This document shows, in pieces, positions 22,601 through 35,700 of a stretch of 64,000 bases of DNA. The notes below the pieces were generated by a model. That model ran no database searches and was not told the DNA's origin. It worked only from the letters and a program-made list of their open reading frames with translations. The translations under genes and the position numbers were made by a program. The stretch spans positions 30,475,409 through 30,539,408 of the forward strand of contig NC_092628.1 of NCBI RefSeq assembly GCF_039555335.1, read 5' to 3'. Within the stretch, counting starts at the first letter, position 1; each line of letters starts with the position of its first letter. The DNA is from Amphiura filiformis (Eukaryota > Echinodermata > Ophiuroidea > Amphilepidida > Amphiuridae).

Positions 22601-23039
22601 TTAATCAGTTCTTTCCAAATTTGCAAAAGTATACAAAAAGTCCCAAAATTTAAGAATTTGCGAGCATAGCGAGCAAAAAAATCAGGTTTTTTTGGTCAAA
22701 AAAGGTCCAAATTTTTGGGGAAAAGTCCACTTTTCACAAAATTGCCCCCCCCCCCCCTTTGGAAAAAAAGTCCACTTTTTCAAAATCAGCACCCCCCAAA
22801 AAAATCCTGCGTGACGGGCCTGGTGTGACACCATCAATCTTTCTTGAATTTCTACTTTTTGCATTATTGGAATGCCCAGTTGTGTACTAAAATGCCATGT
22901 GAAAGATTAAGCCTGAAGTGCTTTAATTACAGTAAGTTTTTAAACTTTACTGTAATTAAACTTAAAAGTTTTTATACTAAATCCGGAGATCTCTGGTTTT
23001 ATTCGGAGTTCACCGATCGAATGATGGTTATTTCAGCAT

Positions 23040-23340
23040 CGCTGTCACCCAAAGACCCCATGTTTTTTTATTAGCACATGCTCCATCACCCAAAGACCCC
23101 ATATTTTTCCTTTCGATCTGTCATCCAAATACCCTTATGAGTCATTTATCACTGATTTTGTTACTTCTTTGGAAAACAAGCCATTTGAAGCCATTTAGAA
23201 CTAAAAATTCAATTTTTCGAGGTTTCTTTGGCTCTCACCCAAAGACCCCATTTAAAAAAGGTCATCACCCAACGCCCCCCTAATGTAGATCCAAATGGTC
23301 CGCCTCTCACCCAATAACCCCATATTTAAGTTAGGCGGGC
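23040..23340. repeat. TCACCCAAAGACCCCAT repeated words
   Basis: At least four spaced copies of CACCCAAAGACCCCAT or close variants, followed by a 19-base hairpin (AAGTTAGGC, GCCTAACTT). Function unknown. Confidence 0.5.
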
Positions 23341-23350
23341 AGCCTAACTT

Positions 23351-23402
23351 ATTTCTTTCTTTCTTCCTTCTTTCTTCTTTCTTTCTTCTTTCTTTCTTTC
23401 TC
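23351..23402. repeat. TTTC microsatellite
   Basis: A run of TTTC with CTTCC interruptions. Confidence 0.9.
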
Positions 23403-23547
23403 ACAATTTGCTACTGCTTCCACATACATCCTTGATCGGATTTCGACCAAACTCAGTCACAAGCAGTATTGGGTAGCTGGCTACAAAAGTTATGGGTTGT
23501 TTAACGTCAGAGGTCATCCATCACATGGGTCAAAAAAAGATCACCAA

Positions 23548-23828
23548 AGGGCTTTTTGGCGACGGGAAGGGAAAGAAGGAAAGAATAAAAGAGAAAAGAA
23601 AGAAAGAAGTTGTTTGCTCTGGGTGGGATTCGAACCCAAGACCCCTCGCATGCCAAGCACTCAGTCGGCGACACTTTGCCACGGTCTTGGGCTTCGCTAC
23701 ACCAGCGAAAACCGTGCCTATATATCACTTAGAGGCGATTAATCATCACACCACGTGGGATGCACGCATACTAACAGCACATATATCAAGTAGTATTTTG
23801 TAGTATACAGGAGGGTTAGGGTTAAGGG
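23548..23828 (-). mobile_element. tRNA-derived SINE, family S copy 1
   Basis: On the minus strand: A-box-like TGGCAAAGTGTCGCCGAC, TGCTTGGCATGCGAGGGGTC, B-box GGTTCGAATCCCACC. The minus-strand 5' part begins CCTAACCC-like. Many related copies lie at 45520-48362. Confidence 0.7.
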
Positions 23829-23974
23829 GGGCATACAGAGGTCAAGGTCACATTTTCAAAATACCAGCTTTCCCCGAGCAATGTAGGCCTATATTAAAAT
23901 GGCAATTAATGAAAATTAATCTTATCCAGCACAGTATTGCTGCTTGATCAGATCGTCACAATCATCCACTACTT

Positions 23975-24045
23975 ACCTTGTGCCCTTCCAAAGGGCACAG
24001 TTGCTTAACTTACCTTGTGCCCTTGCAAAGGGAACAGTTGCTCTA
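23975..24045. repeat. 36-bp tandem duplication with hairpin
   Basis: CTTACCTTGTGCCCTT appears twice, each followed by an inverted AAAGGG(C/A)ACA. Confidence 0.7.
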
Positions 24046-24483
24046 GTTTGTATATTTTACTCTCACTGAATGCCAAAAAACATACTCTCACGGTCTCACC
24101 AAATGACCCCATTTTTTTGATATTTTGCTCTCACTGAATAGGCCTGCCAGCCCTTTACACCTATATCCATTTCATATAAATGTCCCCCCAGGTATAAATT
24201 ATCATAATATTAATACAATCGGTAAGCTAATATACACATTGTAGGCGCTGGAATGAAATAGCAAATTTTTCTTTGTTATACCTCATTTGTTTAGCTTAAA
24301 ATTAAAAAGGGACGTACAGTGTGATCTGTATAGCTATCAGTGAAAACTAACATTTAAATAGGAATCTGTTCTTCTTGCAAATCACACATTATGGCTTTAA
24401 ATGTCATATTGTTGTACATGTACTTGATATCATTAAAGTGTACAAAAATATTTCTTGTACAATTAATACTTACCACAGAACTG

Positions 24484-24640
24484 CTCACTGCAATAACTGA
24501 TAGAGACTGACATGTAGCACTCTCTCCAAACACAGACTGGCATAATCTACATGTACATGTTATAATTGAATCTGTTGTGCACTTGACCTTAAATTTCCGA
24601 ACAGTGACTTAATTAGCTAACAACGCCCAACACTCCACAT
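24484..24640 (-). promoter_or_regulatory. Gene 1 putative 5' non-coding exon and promoter block
   Basis: The block ends (3' on minus) in the donor GTAAGT at 24483-24478 and is homologous by eye to blocks at 413-640, 43683-43870 and 61371-61560, each upstream of a CYP4 copy. The sequence downstream of the donor is shared with gene 2 as well (the ATTAAAGTG region). I infer a 5' UTR exon with the promoter just beyond; no TATA box is assigned. Confidence 0.5.
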
Positions 24641-25585
24641 ACAATTACTGCTGTAGATTTAAAATGCATGTGGAGGGAGCTATACTTCAGATTCCAGAAA
24701 AATATGCAACTAATTTTTTTGGATTAAAAAACATATAGAATTTTAATTTTACGGGAGTGCATCTTTAGAGATCCAGTTAAAGTATGTGTGTTTTGTCAAC
24801 TTTCTGTCTACAAAGAATTTTAATTTTAATATGTTTAAAAACATATTATCCTGTTTTGCAGAATGAAATATAGTTGGCAAAAGTCAAATTTAATAGTTTG
24901 CCAATTTGATAGAAACATGCAATTTTGCACCATTTCTTACAAATGGAATCACAAAATTCAAGGCATTCAAAATTCGGAGGTAGGCCTATTATAGGCTATA
25001 AGTTTACTCATAATATCTAATAGTTTTTATGATAATTTTGAAAATTGGTCATAAAATATATATATATAGGCCTATTATTAAAAAATCTTTCCAAAAATTA
25101 GAATGCATAAACCTATAATTAGTAGCTATTAGTCTTTGTACAAGTCTTTGGGCTTGATTGTTGCAGCATACAGAAAATACCCTAAAATCACATGTTTTGG
25201 TCCTTATTTCTAAAATTAGCCCAAATATTAAAATGTAAAAGTTTTATTGTCAGTTAGAACTAACTAAAGGAAGAGGATTTAACTAGGCCTATGGTTTATT
25301 TGGCAAAACAGTACATATTTTAATCACAAAAATTTATTACAGTATTTTTCTGGTCACACCCCCGATATTTGCTGTTTTCAGTCTCCATGTACTAACCTCT
25401 AGCCTAATTGTCTGCAATTATCTGGTATGGACAAAGAAATCCAGAACAATGTCAAGCCCAAAAATCAAGTTTTACACATGACCCAAAGATGTCAAATTAA
25501 AAATCAATTATGCACCAAACACTCCAAAACCTGTGGTACCATTATTTCCTGGTGGTTTTAACACCCTATTTTACTCTTTGGTTCA

Positions 25586-25812
25586 AGTTCATACAAAGGT
25601 CAAAGGTCTCGGTTTATTTGGTGTTTTTATAAGTCCATTAATTTTGTATTTTAAACAAAGAATATACGCACTCGATTTTATCCCGTGCATATCAGAAAAC
25701 AGTAATAAAATCAAATCCAAGCAAATTGTGGTTTTATTTTTAAGCTGGGCATACTTTTAGCAAAACAATTGCGAAGTAAATCTAGCAAGAGTGAAATTAG
25801 AAGCTTTTCACA
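25586..25812. repeat. Dispersed repeat, copy 1
   Basis: Near-identical to 29118-29346: shares AACAAAGAATATACGC, ATCCCGTGCATATCAGAAAA and AGAAGCTTTTCACAAAGTCA in the same order and spacing. Confidence 0.8.
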
Positions 25813-25894
25813 AAGTCATGCCAATAAGGTGCGCCCATCTCTCTTTCATTGGCGTTTGGGCCAGACTTCTGCATGTAATGTTGCTATAGGGGGA

Positions 25895-26092
25895 TCGCTA
25901 CCCCTCCTCTACAGCGAGTCTGTTACCTTCCCAGTATTTAAGAATGCAGGTACCCATTTAAACACCTGGGTGGAGTGAAGTAATCGAGATAAAGTGCCTT
26001 ACTCAAGGGCACAACACGATGGCGTCACCGGGCTCGAACCCGCAACCTTCTGATTATGAGTCAGTGCCCGTTCCGCTAGACCACCGTGCTCC
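25895..26092 (-). mobile_element. tRNA-derived SINE (CAT anticodon-like)
   Basis: On the minus strand: CACGGTGGTCTAGCGGAACG, ACTCATAATCAGAAGG, B-box GGTTCGAGCCC, then the conserved core CCCTTGAGTAAGGCACTTTA and CCACCCAGG common to several marine SINE families. Confidence 0.8.
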
Positions 26093-26434
26093 AAGAGTAT
26101 GCGAGTGAAAAATATGGCATTGTTATTTTAGGCTGAAAGGCCTTTTCAGTGCTTTTGGAACTAATTAACTTAATTTGACCCCTTTAACGTAAACAAAAAC
26201 AAAATTCAATGTTTTATTGAAGTGCGCACGACCTTGTTCTTCGCATCACAAAAGTCCGTTTTCCGAAATAATGTAACCCGTAAAAGTGTTTAGCCTCACC
26301 AAATTGCCAGTTTCAGTAATTTATTATAGATAGTCGAAGCATACTGGTAAAGGTGCAAGACTTTACCAATAACTAGATCTTGCAATGCAACTTCACTAAT
26401 TCTGTGGTTTTAATAATCTGGTCAATAATAGTTT

Positions 26435-26770
26435 TAAAGCTTTAATGTACAATCTTTTAATATTAAATAACTTGCTTTTTTTAAAACCTGATTTCTTGGC
26501 ATATTTGTAATGTTTACACATGTCACAACTTACACCTAAATCGGCTAAATTTGTTGTTTGTAGGTCAACAGAGCAATTTTGACATAAAATCATAATTATG
26601 ACTTATGTCTGCTATCTAGAACTCCATGTTAAACAACCAAAATAGCTAGTGGGTTTCTTTCAATTTCCCTTGAAGTTGTTACTTAAGCTTAAAATGGACA
26701 GAAGTCTTCCTGGCAGTTATTACTAATATTATTTCGGGATTTTTGGGTAAGGAATAAATTTAAATGATGA
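26435..26770. mobile_element. MITE family A copy 2, decayed right end
   Basis: The left end TAAAGCTTTAATGTACAATC matches family A; the body matches 47455 and 48795; the right inverted repeat is not recognisable. Confidence 0.6.
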
Positions 26771-27179
26771 TTTTGGGGCTTGAGCAAACTGGCATGTGTA
26801 CATTTTTGAGAGAGAAAAAAACCAGGATTCAGCAGGGAATGAACCCCGGTTGCTGGATTACCGGTCCAGAGTCTGTACAAATATTTTGATATATTATAAT
26901 AATAATCAACCCTTCTACGCAGCCAGTTTGATAACATCCCTTTCGCACAAGTCTGTCTTATCCTCATTCTCAAAAAAACTCACCTAGTTTGTATAAATCC
27001 CTTATTGTAAATCTAAGTTACAGTTACTACTCCCGAATCCAGGAAATACAAAACTAATTTGTGTTAATTATATTTTAATTAATAATCCAGTTTTGCCAAA
27101 TTAAATATAACCCAATCCTTTACATTATTTGGCAAATAAAAGTCAATGCAATTTGGCATGTCATTATTAAATCTTGAAG

Positions 27180-28035
27180 AAGGAAAATTCAAAGATATCT
27201 TGCACTTCCCACAATGCATTTCTTTCCTGCACTGATTTGCTATTCTGTGTAACATGGGTGGACAGTGACAAAAACCCTCAATTCGCTGTCGTAGTGGCTC
27301 CAAGCCTTATTAATTATTATTATCCAAGGTAAATTTTCGCGGGAAAATTTTCTGGACACGTGACATCCATGGGCGCAGACATATTAGCATTATGGAATGT
27401 GACCCCGAGCACAGCGGGTGATCTTCCAATGTATTTGAATAGGAAGGATTCCTCCTTTGATGCAAAATAAGTAACTTGTCGCAAGTTAATAATATTATGG
27501 TAAGAGTTTCCGTAGATAAATATTTTTTTCCGTAGGTAGATATTTCTGAAATTACGTTTTGATGATATTGTGAAGAAATTAAGATTGCATGATATTTAAT
27601 AAATTTGCAAGACACGAATTTCTATCGAAATTGCAGCCAAGAATACTATTCTAATTCAAAATTACTAGGACTTGAATAGCGAGGTCATCGCCGGGGGTCA
27701 ACGATCAGGCTCGAGGTCACACTTACATTGATACCCATTGGTCACGTGTCCAGAAAATTTTCCCGTGAAAATATACCCATTAATGTTGACTGTTTGTGTT
27801 GTGACTTTGTGTTGCGATCATTTCGATCAGTGATTCGTAACAAAGAAAGCGTGAACCAGTTGACCTAGCAACGGCCATATTGCAACGTGCACTACAACAG
27901 CGAATTAATAGAAGTTGTCCAGATCTTGCAATTGGTGGGTTTTTTGGTCTTTTGTCACTATTGTTGTCCCATGTTGGACTGAATAGCAAATCAGTACAGA
28001 GCAGAAAATGTATTGTGGGAAGTGTAAGATATCTT
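27180..28035. mobile_element. Large foldback with a nested TIR element
   Basis: CACTTCCCACAATGCATTTC near 27205 is inverted at about 28010 (ATTGTGGGAAGTG), with CAAATCAG and GACAGCGAATT also mirrored. Inside, 27328-27777 has its own ends GAAAATTTTCTGGACACGTG and CACGTGTCCAGAAAATTTTC. Confidence 0.7.
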
Positions 28036-28114
28036 CGCTGGGCAAAAACATTAGGCCTACACTTAATCTTAATATATTGGTTAACTTTTGATAATTGATT
28101 ATAAACAGAATAGA

Positions 28115-29115
28115 AAATCATTGGCAAAGCGTCGGACTGATATTATACTTGGTAAAAGTCTTCAGGCTTGATTGTCACATCAGCATACATAATAAAAATT
28201 CCTTTAAAAAAGGAATGTGGCGCCCAATGTGAACTTGGACGTGATATGGTGAATTCCATGGTGTGTAGATTTGGTATTATAATGATTTTTCTAGGGAAGA
28301 GTAGAAGATGATCAAATGCAAGAGAAATGTGTTTGATTGGGGAAGGTGTTCTGACAATCCAAATATAAACATAGTCCACCTCAAATGACCTGTAACAATT
28401 TGTGATTGACATTACTTAATTCACCTCGGATGACTTTGATCTGACATTCAACATTTTCGCTTTACACCAATCATATCCATAACAATTTAACTCTTACAAC
28501 TTCCTGTCAACTCTCTAATTTAAAACTCTAAATTTCTGTCTGTTTGCCTTTTCTGTCTTGAACCATTTTACACTACAATTTATTAAGATAAGCAAACATT
28601 GCTGGGTAGATAACAGGATTTAGTTATTTACTTAATCCAATCATGGAGGTAGTAGCTAGAACTACCTCCATGATCCAATCATGGCATTAACGCACATTTT
28701 GGTCGTCAGTGTTTTAAAATACAACAATGTAGAACATGTATAATTAATATGTCGTGTTGTTTGCATGCAGTTTGCCGCCCAATTGTGCCACCATATTGTA
28801 ACTTTGGCAATAACCGCTATATAGATTCTATGGTAATTAGCAAACAAAAGCCATCAGTTTAATAGGCCTCGTTAATTGATCTTATCACTATGGACCACAA
28901 GAGTCTCATCCCAATGGCATAGTCCAATAACCTCAATTACATAATCATAGTGCAAAATTTGACCTCAAGTTGCAGAGTATGAGTTTGTGTACAAAGGATG
29001 AATGTACAAATGTATTAGGGTTTTTCTATTCCCATGATAGATGAGCATGTTGTGGATCCTAGTGTATGGTCAAATGTCACCGTCTATCGGGTTCTAAGGC
29101 ACACGGTAAACTGGT
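28115..29115. other. Intergenic DNA between genes 1 and 2
   Basis: Nothing recognised except a short hairpin at 28641-28679 (ATGGAGGTAGT and ACTACCTCCAT). Confidence 0.4.
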
Positions 29116-29117
29116 TG

Positions 29118-29346
29118 AACTCATACAAAGGTCAGGATTTATTTGGTGTTTTTATAAATCCTAATTTTGTATTTTAAACAAAGAATATACGCTCACCATT
29201 TTATCCCGTGCATATCAGAAAACAATAATATAATAAATTCCAAGCAAATTGTGGTTTTATTTCTGAGCTGGGCATAATTTTAGCAAAACAATTGCGAAGT
29301 CAATCTAGCAAGAGTGAAATTAGAAGCTTTTCACAAAGTCATGCAT
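29118..29346. repeat. Dispersed repeat, copy 2
   Basis: Direct-orientation match to 25586-25812, ending at AAAGTCATGC. Confidence 0.8.
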
Positions 29347-29614
29347 ATATATTGTGGCGCCTCCGTAGAGGGCGCCACAAAAACACACAATGGGAATAGG
29401 AAAAGTGATCTTTTATTTGGCAAAACAATGTAACATTTTGTTAATTCCCAAAAATTAAGTGCTGTATTTTTCTGGGATGAGGAGAAGATAATTGCTTAAT
29501 GGTTACACCAGTTTTTATAAGGACCTTTTGATTTGATTTCAAAACTGAACACATATATTTGTACCAAAAAGTACCATTATGGTTGCTCCATTCTTACTTA
29601 GTCTTTAATAGCTT

Positions 29615-29786
29615 TTAATGTTCAACTGGTGTAAATTGTAAATACATGCCATCCCATGTCCTAATAGCCATCCTTTGTATCCAAATTGGTGACCTATCTG
29701 GATCTACATCAATGTAGAAACGATGAAGAATCTTACACATCACAACTTTGATTTCATTCAGAGCAAAATGTTGACCAATGCAGTTT
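29615..29786 (-). CDS. Gene 2 exon 9 (aa 456-512, heme cysteine, stop)
   Basis: The acceptor AATTACAG precedes the exon. It opens [17 protein letters not shown] with Cys458 and ends YLQFTPVEH before TAA. Confidence 0.93.
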
Positions 29787-32700
29787 CTGTAATTGATACA
29801 AATTCATAGAAAATATGTTGTATTGGTATGGCAGTTTCTTATTAACACTTCATGGTATATGATTGGCCCTTATTAACAGATGATGCTAGGACTTTGCCAG
29901 TTGGTGAAGCAGCTGTAGTTATTATTAGTCTTAAAACATTTTAATTTTAAAATGCTACAGTATATGACCTTTGATCAAACTTTAATAAAAAAAATATCTC
30001 TATCGAGATTGCTATTGCTACTTGACAAGAATCTGCCATGTTGAAGGCATTTTCCGCTTTGAAAATTGTTGCACTGTTTAACATAAACACAGCCAAATTA
30101 AAAAGTCGCCACTAGTTCCATCCCCATTTAATCAGATGGAACTAGTGGCAACTTTTTAATTTGGCTGTGTTTACATCATTACACCACAGATTGATGGGAA
30201 TGCATGGATGGGATGAATGAATGTCAGTGTTTGCTGTCAAACAAGGACACACACAAGATTTTACTGACCTATCAAAGGGACCGGCCTACCTGTAATTATA
30301 GGGGCCCGTAGGCTTTGAAAGATTTTAAATACTGTTGGGGGTCCATCAATATGATGCTGAAATTATTGAAACCTTCAAATAGGTACCTTACCTAAGAATG
30401 ACCCACTTATGGAACTTGGCTTACATACACCAAAATTATTAGAAGTCAGACAACTTGCTATTTACTGTTTGATTTTAAATGAGATCAACCTGAACCATAC
30501 TCACAACAAGTAGAAAATGTTCAGTTTTTGTTATTACGTGTGATAAGTCCTAACTTACGCTTGCGTAAATTCAGAAAGGCATGTGTCAGTCAGTAACACA
30601 ATATGCAAAATGCACTTTGGATAGGTGACTATACAGCATTCTATATAATGAGATGATCATAGTGTAAGTCACTTGCAATTACGCAAAAAAAAATTGTTTG
30701 TTTGTCCTCCACAGCTTTTAAAGAGGGGTGGGGGGCGTTTTTTTTTTTTTTTTTTGATTTAGCGTATTCCTGGACCTAGATTGAGCTAAAAGCTACAATC
30801 ATTCATGATGACTTAAAAAACAACAACAGTTTGTTTCTTTTATATGCAAAGTTATAATTTGTGTTCATGTCATCATCTTTAAATGCTTTAAAAACTGATA
30901 TAAATCCAATGTATTTTGAAGTCATTAATAATATAAATAGATTATGACATGAACACAAATTAAAACTTTGCATATCGAAGACATAATTTCATTTTTGGGG
31001 GGGGGGCTTTTTATTTTCAACCATGAATGATCCTACCATTTTTTTTAATTTATTTAAAAAAAATAGAAAAAAAAAAATATTTATCAGGCCTTAAACTGAG
31101 GAGCGGGCGGTGGAGGACAAACAAACAACATTTTTTGTTTGGCCTTAGGGTTGAATTATTAATGTCATTTTGGTTCACTATTTGTGACAGATATCAGGAC
31201 TAAACAAGTAATGTGGTAAATATTTAGGTTTTATGGATTAAGCTAAATATATGAATAGGCCTCTTTAACATAGGCGTAGATCCCGGGGGGATGGGGGGGA
31301 TTTATCCCCCACCAATATTTTGCCAGGGGGGGATGGTCACCCATCCAATCATCCCCCCCCCAATGTTGACGCCTGATAATGGGTTTCTGACCAAATTAAC
31401 CTCATATTTGCCCATTTTAGCCCCAAAAGTGCAAATTTTCTCGCGCTGCGCTTCGCGCACATTTAATCTACTTTTACACCATATTTCATCAGTTTAGCTT
31501 CAAAATAGCAAAAATTTTCACACGCATTTATATCATAAACTAATTCTGTCGCCAAAGGGTGCTGGATTGACTATACTTCAAGATTTTTTTCCAACTTCAT
31601 CCCCCCCCCCCATGTCAAAAAGAAATCTATGCCACTGCTCTTTAACTTTATTCCAAAATTGTCATAAACTTAAATTACTGGTAATTAGCAGATTCAAGGT
31701 CATTTGTAATCAGGGTAAGCAAGAGAGGGGGCACAAAATTGTACCAAAATATTGTCAGTAAATATGCTGGAAAATACAAGCATGTATAAATACATAAACC
31801 GCAAGACAAATTAATGTGTAGTGTGTGCCAGTGCATTATGCACAATCAATGCATAGTTCACATTTTTCTCTAATGCTTGCTCTGATTGATTCTCACTATC
31901 TAAGCATGTATAAAAGGCTGGCTGCCAAAATGTGTACAATTATTAGGCCTTTCTTGACCATTTTGACCTATTTTTGATAAATGTTGCTTCCCGAAAGATC
32001 ACCATGCCCCCTCTGAAAAACAATCCTGCTACTGCCGGCACACACTAATAGGTGTGAGTGTTTGTTTGACATACCTTGGTCCAGCAGAGAATGGTAAGAA
32101 GGCGTGAGTGTGTCTGTTCTTGATGTTTTCATGTGTGAATCTCTCAGGATTGAACTCCTTGGGGTTAGGCCAAATCTTTGGATTATAATGCAGGTTAAAT
32201 ATTGAGCATGCTACTGTGGTACCTGAAAAACAGTCATAAAAATGTCCGATGTACAGAATAAAGCAGATATGCATTCTTTTGCACAGTAAGTATAGAGCAA
32301 AAATGTCCTGAAATAAGTAATTTTTCTTTAAAATTTCCTGAAATCATGAATTTCCTGAAGTGACATAAAGTGGAGAAACAAAGAGCTATACAACTAAAAA
32401 CTGACAATAAGTACTGGGTACAGTTACATGCCAGGACCATGATGTTTACATGTTTGCATTGCAAAAATGAGCCCAATTCGTCGGCTGTATTCCATAGTGG
32501 CGTATAATGATTTTTGGTCATTTCTTTGAAAATTGGCACATATGTTTTTAATGATGTTTTCTTTCAATTTTCTAAGTCTCATCAGTCAAAACTAGCTAAT
32601 TAATTAGTAATTAATTAATTAAATGTGGCGTATAGTTACAAAGACAGTGAATTTTTTTGTTTTCCATAGTGGCGTATCGACCATACACCACTTTTTATAC

Positions 32701-35700
32701 ACATTTTATAATTATGAAATATCGGCAAAAAGGAAAAACATTGTATGTCATAGTGGCATACACGTCTTAGTGACGTATCAGACTTATACGCCACTATGGA
32801 ATACAAACGACGAAAAGTAACGGCATAAGGATTACACGCCGACCGAGGTGGCGTAAGGTTAACGTTAGGTTAGGGTATTGCGTTTTGCTTGTTTTCCATA
32901 GTGACGTATAGCTTTGTGCTTTTTGTTTTCAGTTTGCCAGCAATAGTATGTATTTATTTCTTTTGAAAAATATATAACAATAAAATCTATTTCGTTTACT
33001 ACAGAAATTTCACATCATTTACAAAATATAATGAATGTCTGATTTACACAACTCGATTTTAAATTGACATTTCTTCAAACCCGATTTTCTCGAAAAGTTG
33101 TTTATTCGCAGCGCCCCACTATACGGCACTATGGAATACAGACGACGAATTATATAGCATGCGTAGTTGTAGGTAGAGCTGAACCAAAATGACTTTTGCC
33201 TACCCATCCGATATTAATTTTCTAATACATGTATTGACCATTATTAAACACTTGAGAAAGTTCCTGCAAACTTATTGGTTCTTAGCTGTGTTATATGACA
33301 CAATATAACACAGTTCAGCATGCGCAAGTTGATGTGATACGTATAATTATGCGCTATTTGAACCAATCATGTTGCATATAGCAACAATGGGACTGATCAA
33401 TTCTAAGCCCTAGGTAATTCCTTATTTGAATTAGTATTTATGAATGCAAATAAATGTATTGGTTTTAGCCGCTGCCATCATCAAAGCAACAACTTAAAAT
33501 AATGATGTCGCCCATGTTATATGAGACAATAAGACACATGACAGCGGCTAAAAACAATAATTTTATTTTTTAGATATCCGATCCGATATGATATTTGTTT
33601 TGCTTTTTAAGATTTTTTTTGGTATATTTGTAGAGTCCCTGGACCTAGAGCCACTGGCTACGATCATTCATGGTTGGTTAAAAATATTTTGAAAAAAATA
33701 TAAGTTTATAAGTTTGTGTTCATCATTAAAGATACAAAATTGTATTTTTTTTCCAAATTTGTATTAATCAACCACAAACATGACAAAAGATTTTAGTAAT
33801 AGCTCTAGATCCAGGGACTCTCAAAATCAGCAATAAAAAAAATTCAAAATAATAAACATATATTGTTGAACCATGAAGCACATATTTCCACAAAAATTTA
33901 CACATTATAATCAGACACAAAGAAACAAACTTATAAAAATAAGAAAACATACACTAACCTTTTGGTACAACAGTTTGATTGGGCAGTGTGACATCTTTCA
34001 CCAGCTTCCTCATTATAGTCATTGCAGGTGGGTACATTCGTAAGCTTTCCTTGATACACATTGTCAAATATGGTAGATTACATAAATCGTCCCTAGTGTA
34101 AAACAAAATCACTTTAATGAAGCAAACCAACATAATCTGTGGTTCTGCACAACCAATTAGCCTTTTTACACAAAAGGAGGGCAGTCTTCGATTTGGGTAA
34201 AACCCAGCAAATTATTCAAAAGACTTTACCCAATTTGTGCAGCCCCATATCCTATTGTGTCCACCATATCTCGAAAAGGCTAATTTCCCAAAGCTATCAA
34301 AATTGCCTGCAGTAAAGAAACTGATCCAATATTTTGAGCAATAGATTGGAAGTCAGGTAGATTTATAGGTTTCGTGTTCAGGTATAATAATTACCCTGGT
34401 GTAAAATAACATTAAAATCATGACATCTGCAATGGGGTTAATCTGTTCACATTGTTTTCTTTTAATATTTAAACACACTAGCTTGTGCCAATAGCCCATT
34501 CCAAGTTTAAAATTTGCCCAAAATAAAACTCAAAATGCAGAAGAACATGGCTCATAAAAATCTTCAACAACTTACAGATATAAACACACAATTGCTGCAA
34601 GTGATCAGTCATTGTCTCTAAATATTCTTACCACTTGAGTCTGTCATCTTCCTTTTGGTCAAATAATTGTTGTATTTCATCTCTACACTTCTGTTGATAT
34701 TCTGGATGTTTAGCTAGATTATACATCAACCATGGGATGGCACAGCCAGTGGTGTCATGACCTGCAAACATGAAGGTGTCAACTTCTTCACGGATCTCTT
34801 CTTCATTCATACCTTTACCATCCTCATCCTGAATAAGATAAAATTGCAAAATGAAATAATTTAGTGTTTATTCTCAACAACACTTTGATTTGCACCAACA
34901 AGGCAGCATGATTTGCCATTTAAAGGCCCATTCAGTGATTTGCTCACCCGCACGATCGTAAAAATCATCAAAATTCAGATTTTGGTACCTTTGTCATAGA
35001 TGTGCTAACATAGCCTGTAATTTAGATACTGACAATATCTAAATTAGCTATGTAGGCCCTACATGTATTTGAATGGGGCTTCAACTTCGTTTCTACTGCT
35101 GTTTTCTTTGTTTTTTTGCCAATTTTTTATTTCAAAAATACCAATGACAATTTGAATGACTTATCCTTCACTTTTAAGCAATTTATAAACAATTTTATTT
35201 TTTTACACTTGCGCTTGGATCACTGAATGGGTCTTTAATGTTAGCGGTGGTTTTAGCTTACAAAAATGCGGGGAAAGTTGCTGGGTCATTCCATACAAAA
35301 TCAAGGAGTGGCACCCTCTGACCCCTCAGAATTTCTTTATATTTTACTGAAATGTTGTATCTGTGGTAATATGAAAAATCAACAAGTTTGAAATATGTAG
35401 CTCTTGCGAATTTTCTGTGGCAGACATTTGAAGTTGGGGGAGTCTAAATTTGATTAAAAAAAGCCTCCCCTTAAAATGAATTGCATCCTTAGGAGTCTGT
35501 AAACAAAGGGGTGGACATCAATAATACTTTATTCAACCAGGGTTGCCAAATCTGGAATTTGGTAGCACTATTGGGCGACTTTTGACGTTTTTCTCTATGG
35601 CTTCTGACAATTTGCTCTCCCATAGAAACTGATGGTTAAGAAAAAAATTGAGTGACTTTCAACATTGGCTCCTGCGACCCTGTCCCATGGAAACTAATGG

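Noticed and set aside
27780..28127. 115-codon minus-strand open frame
   Set aside because: It lies within a foldback repeat region, shows no family motif and has an unrelated open frame on the opposite strand.
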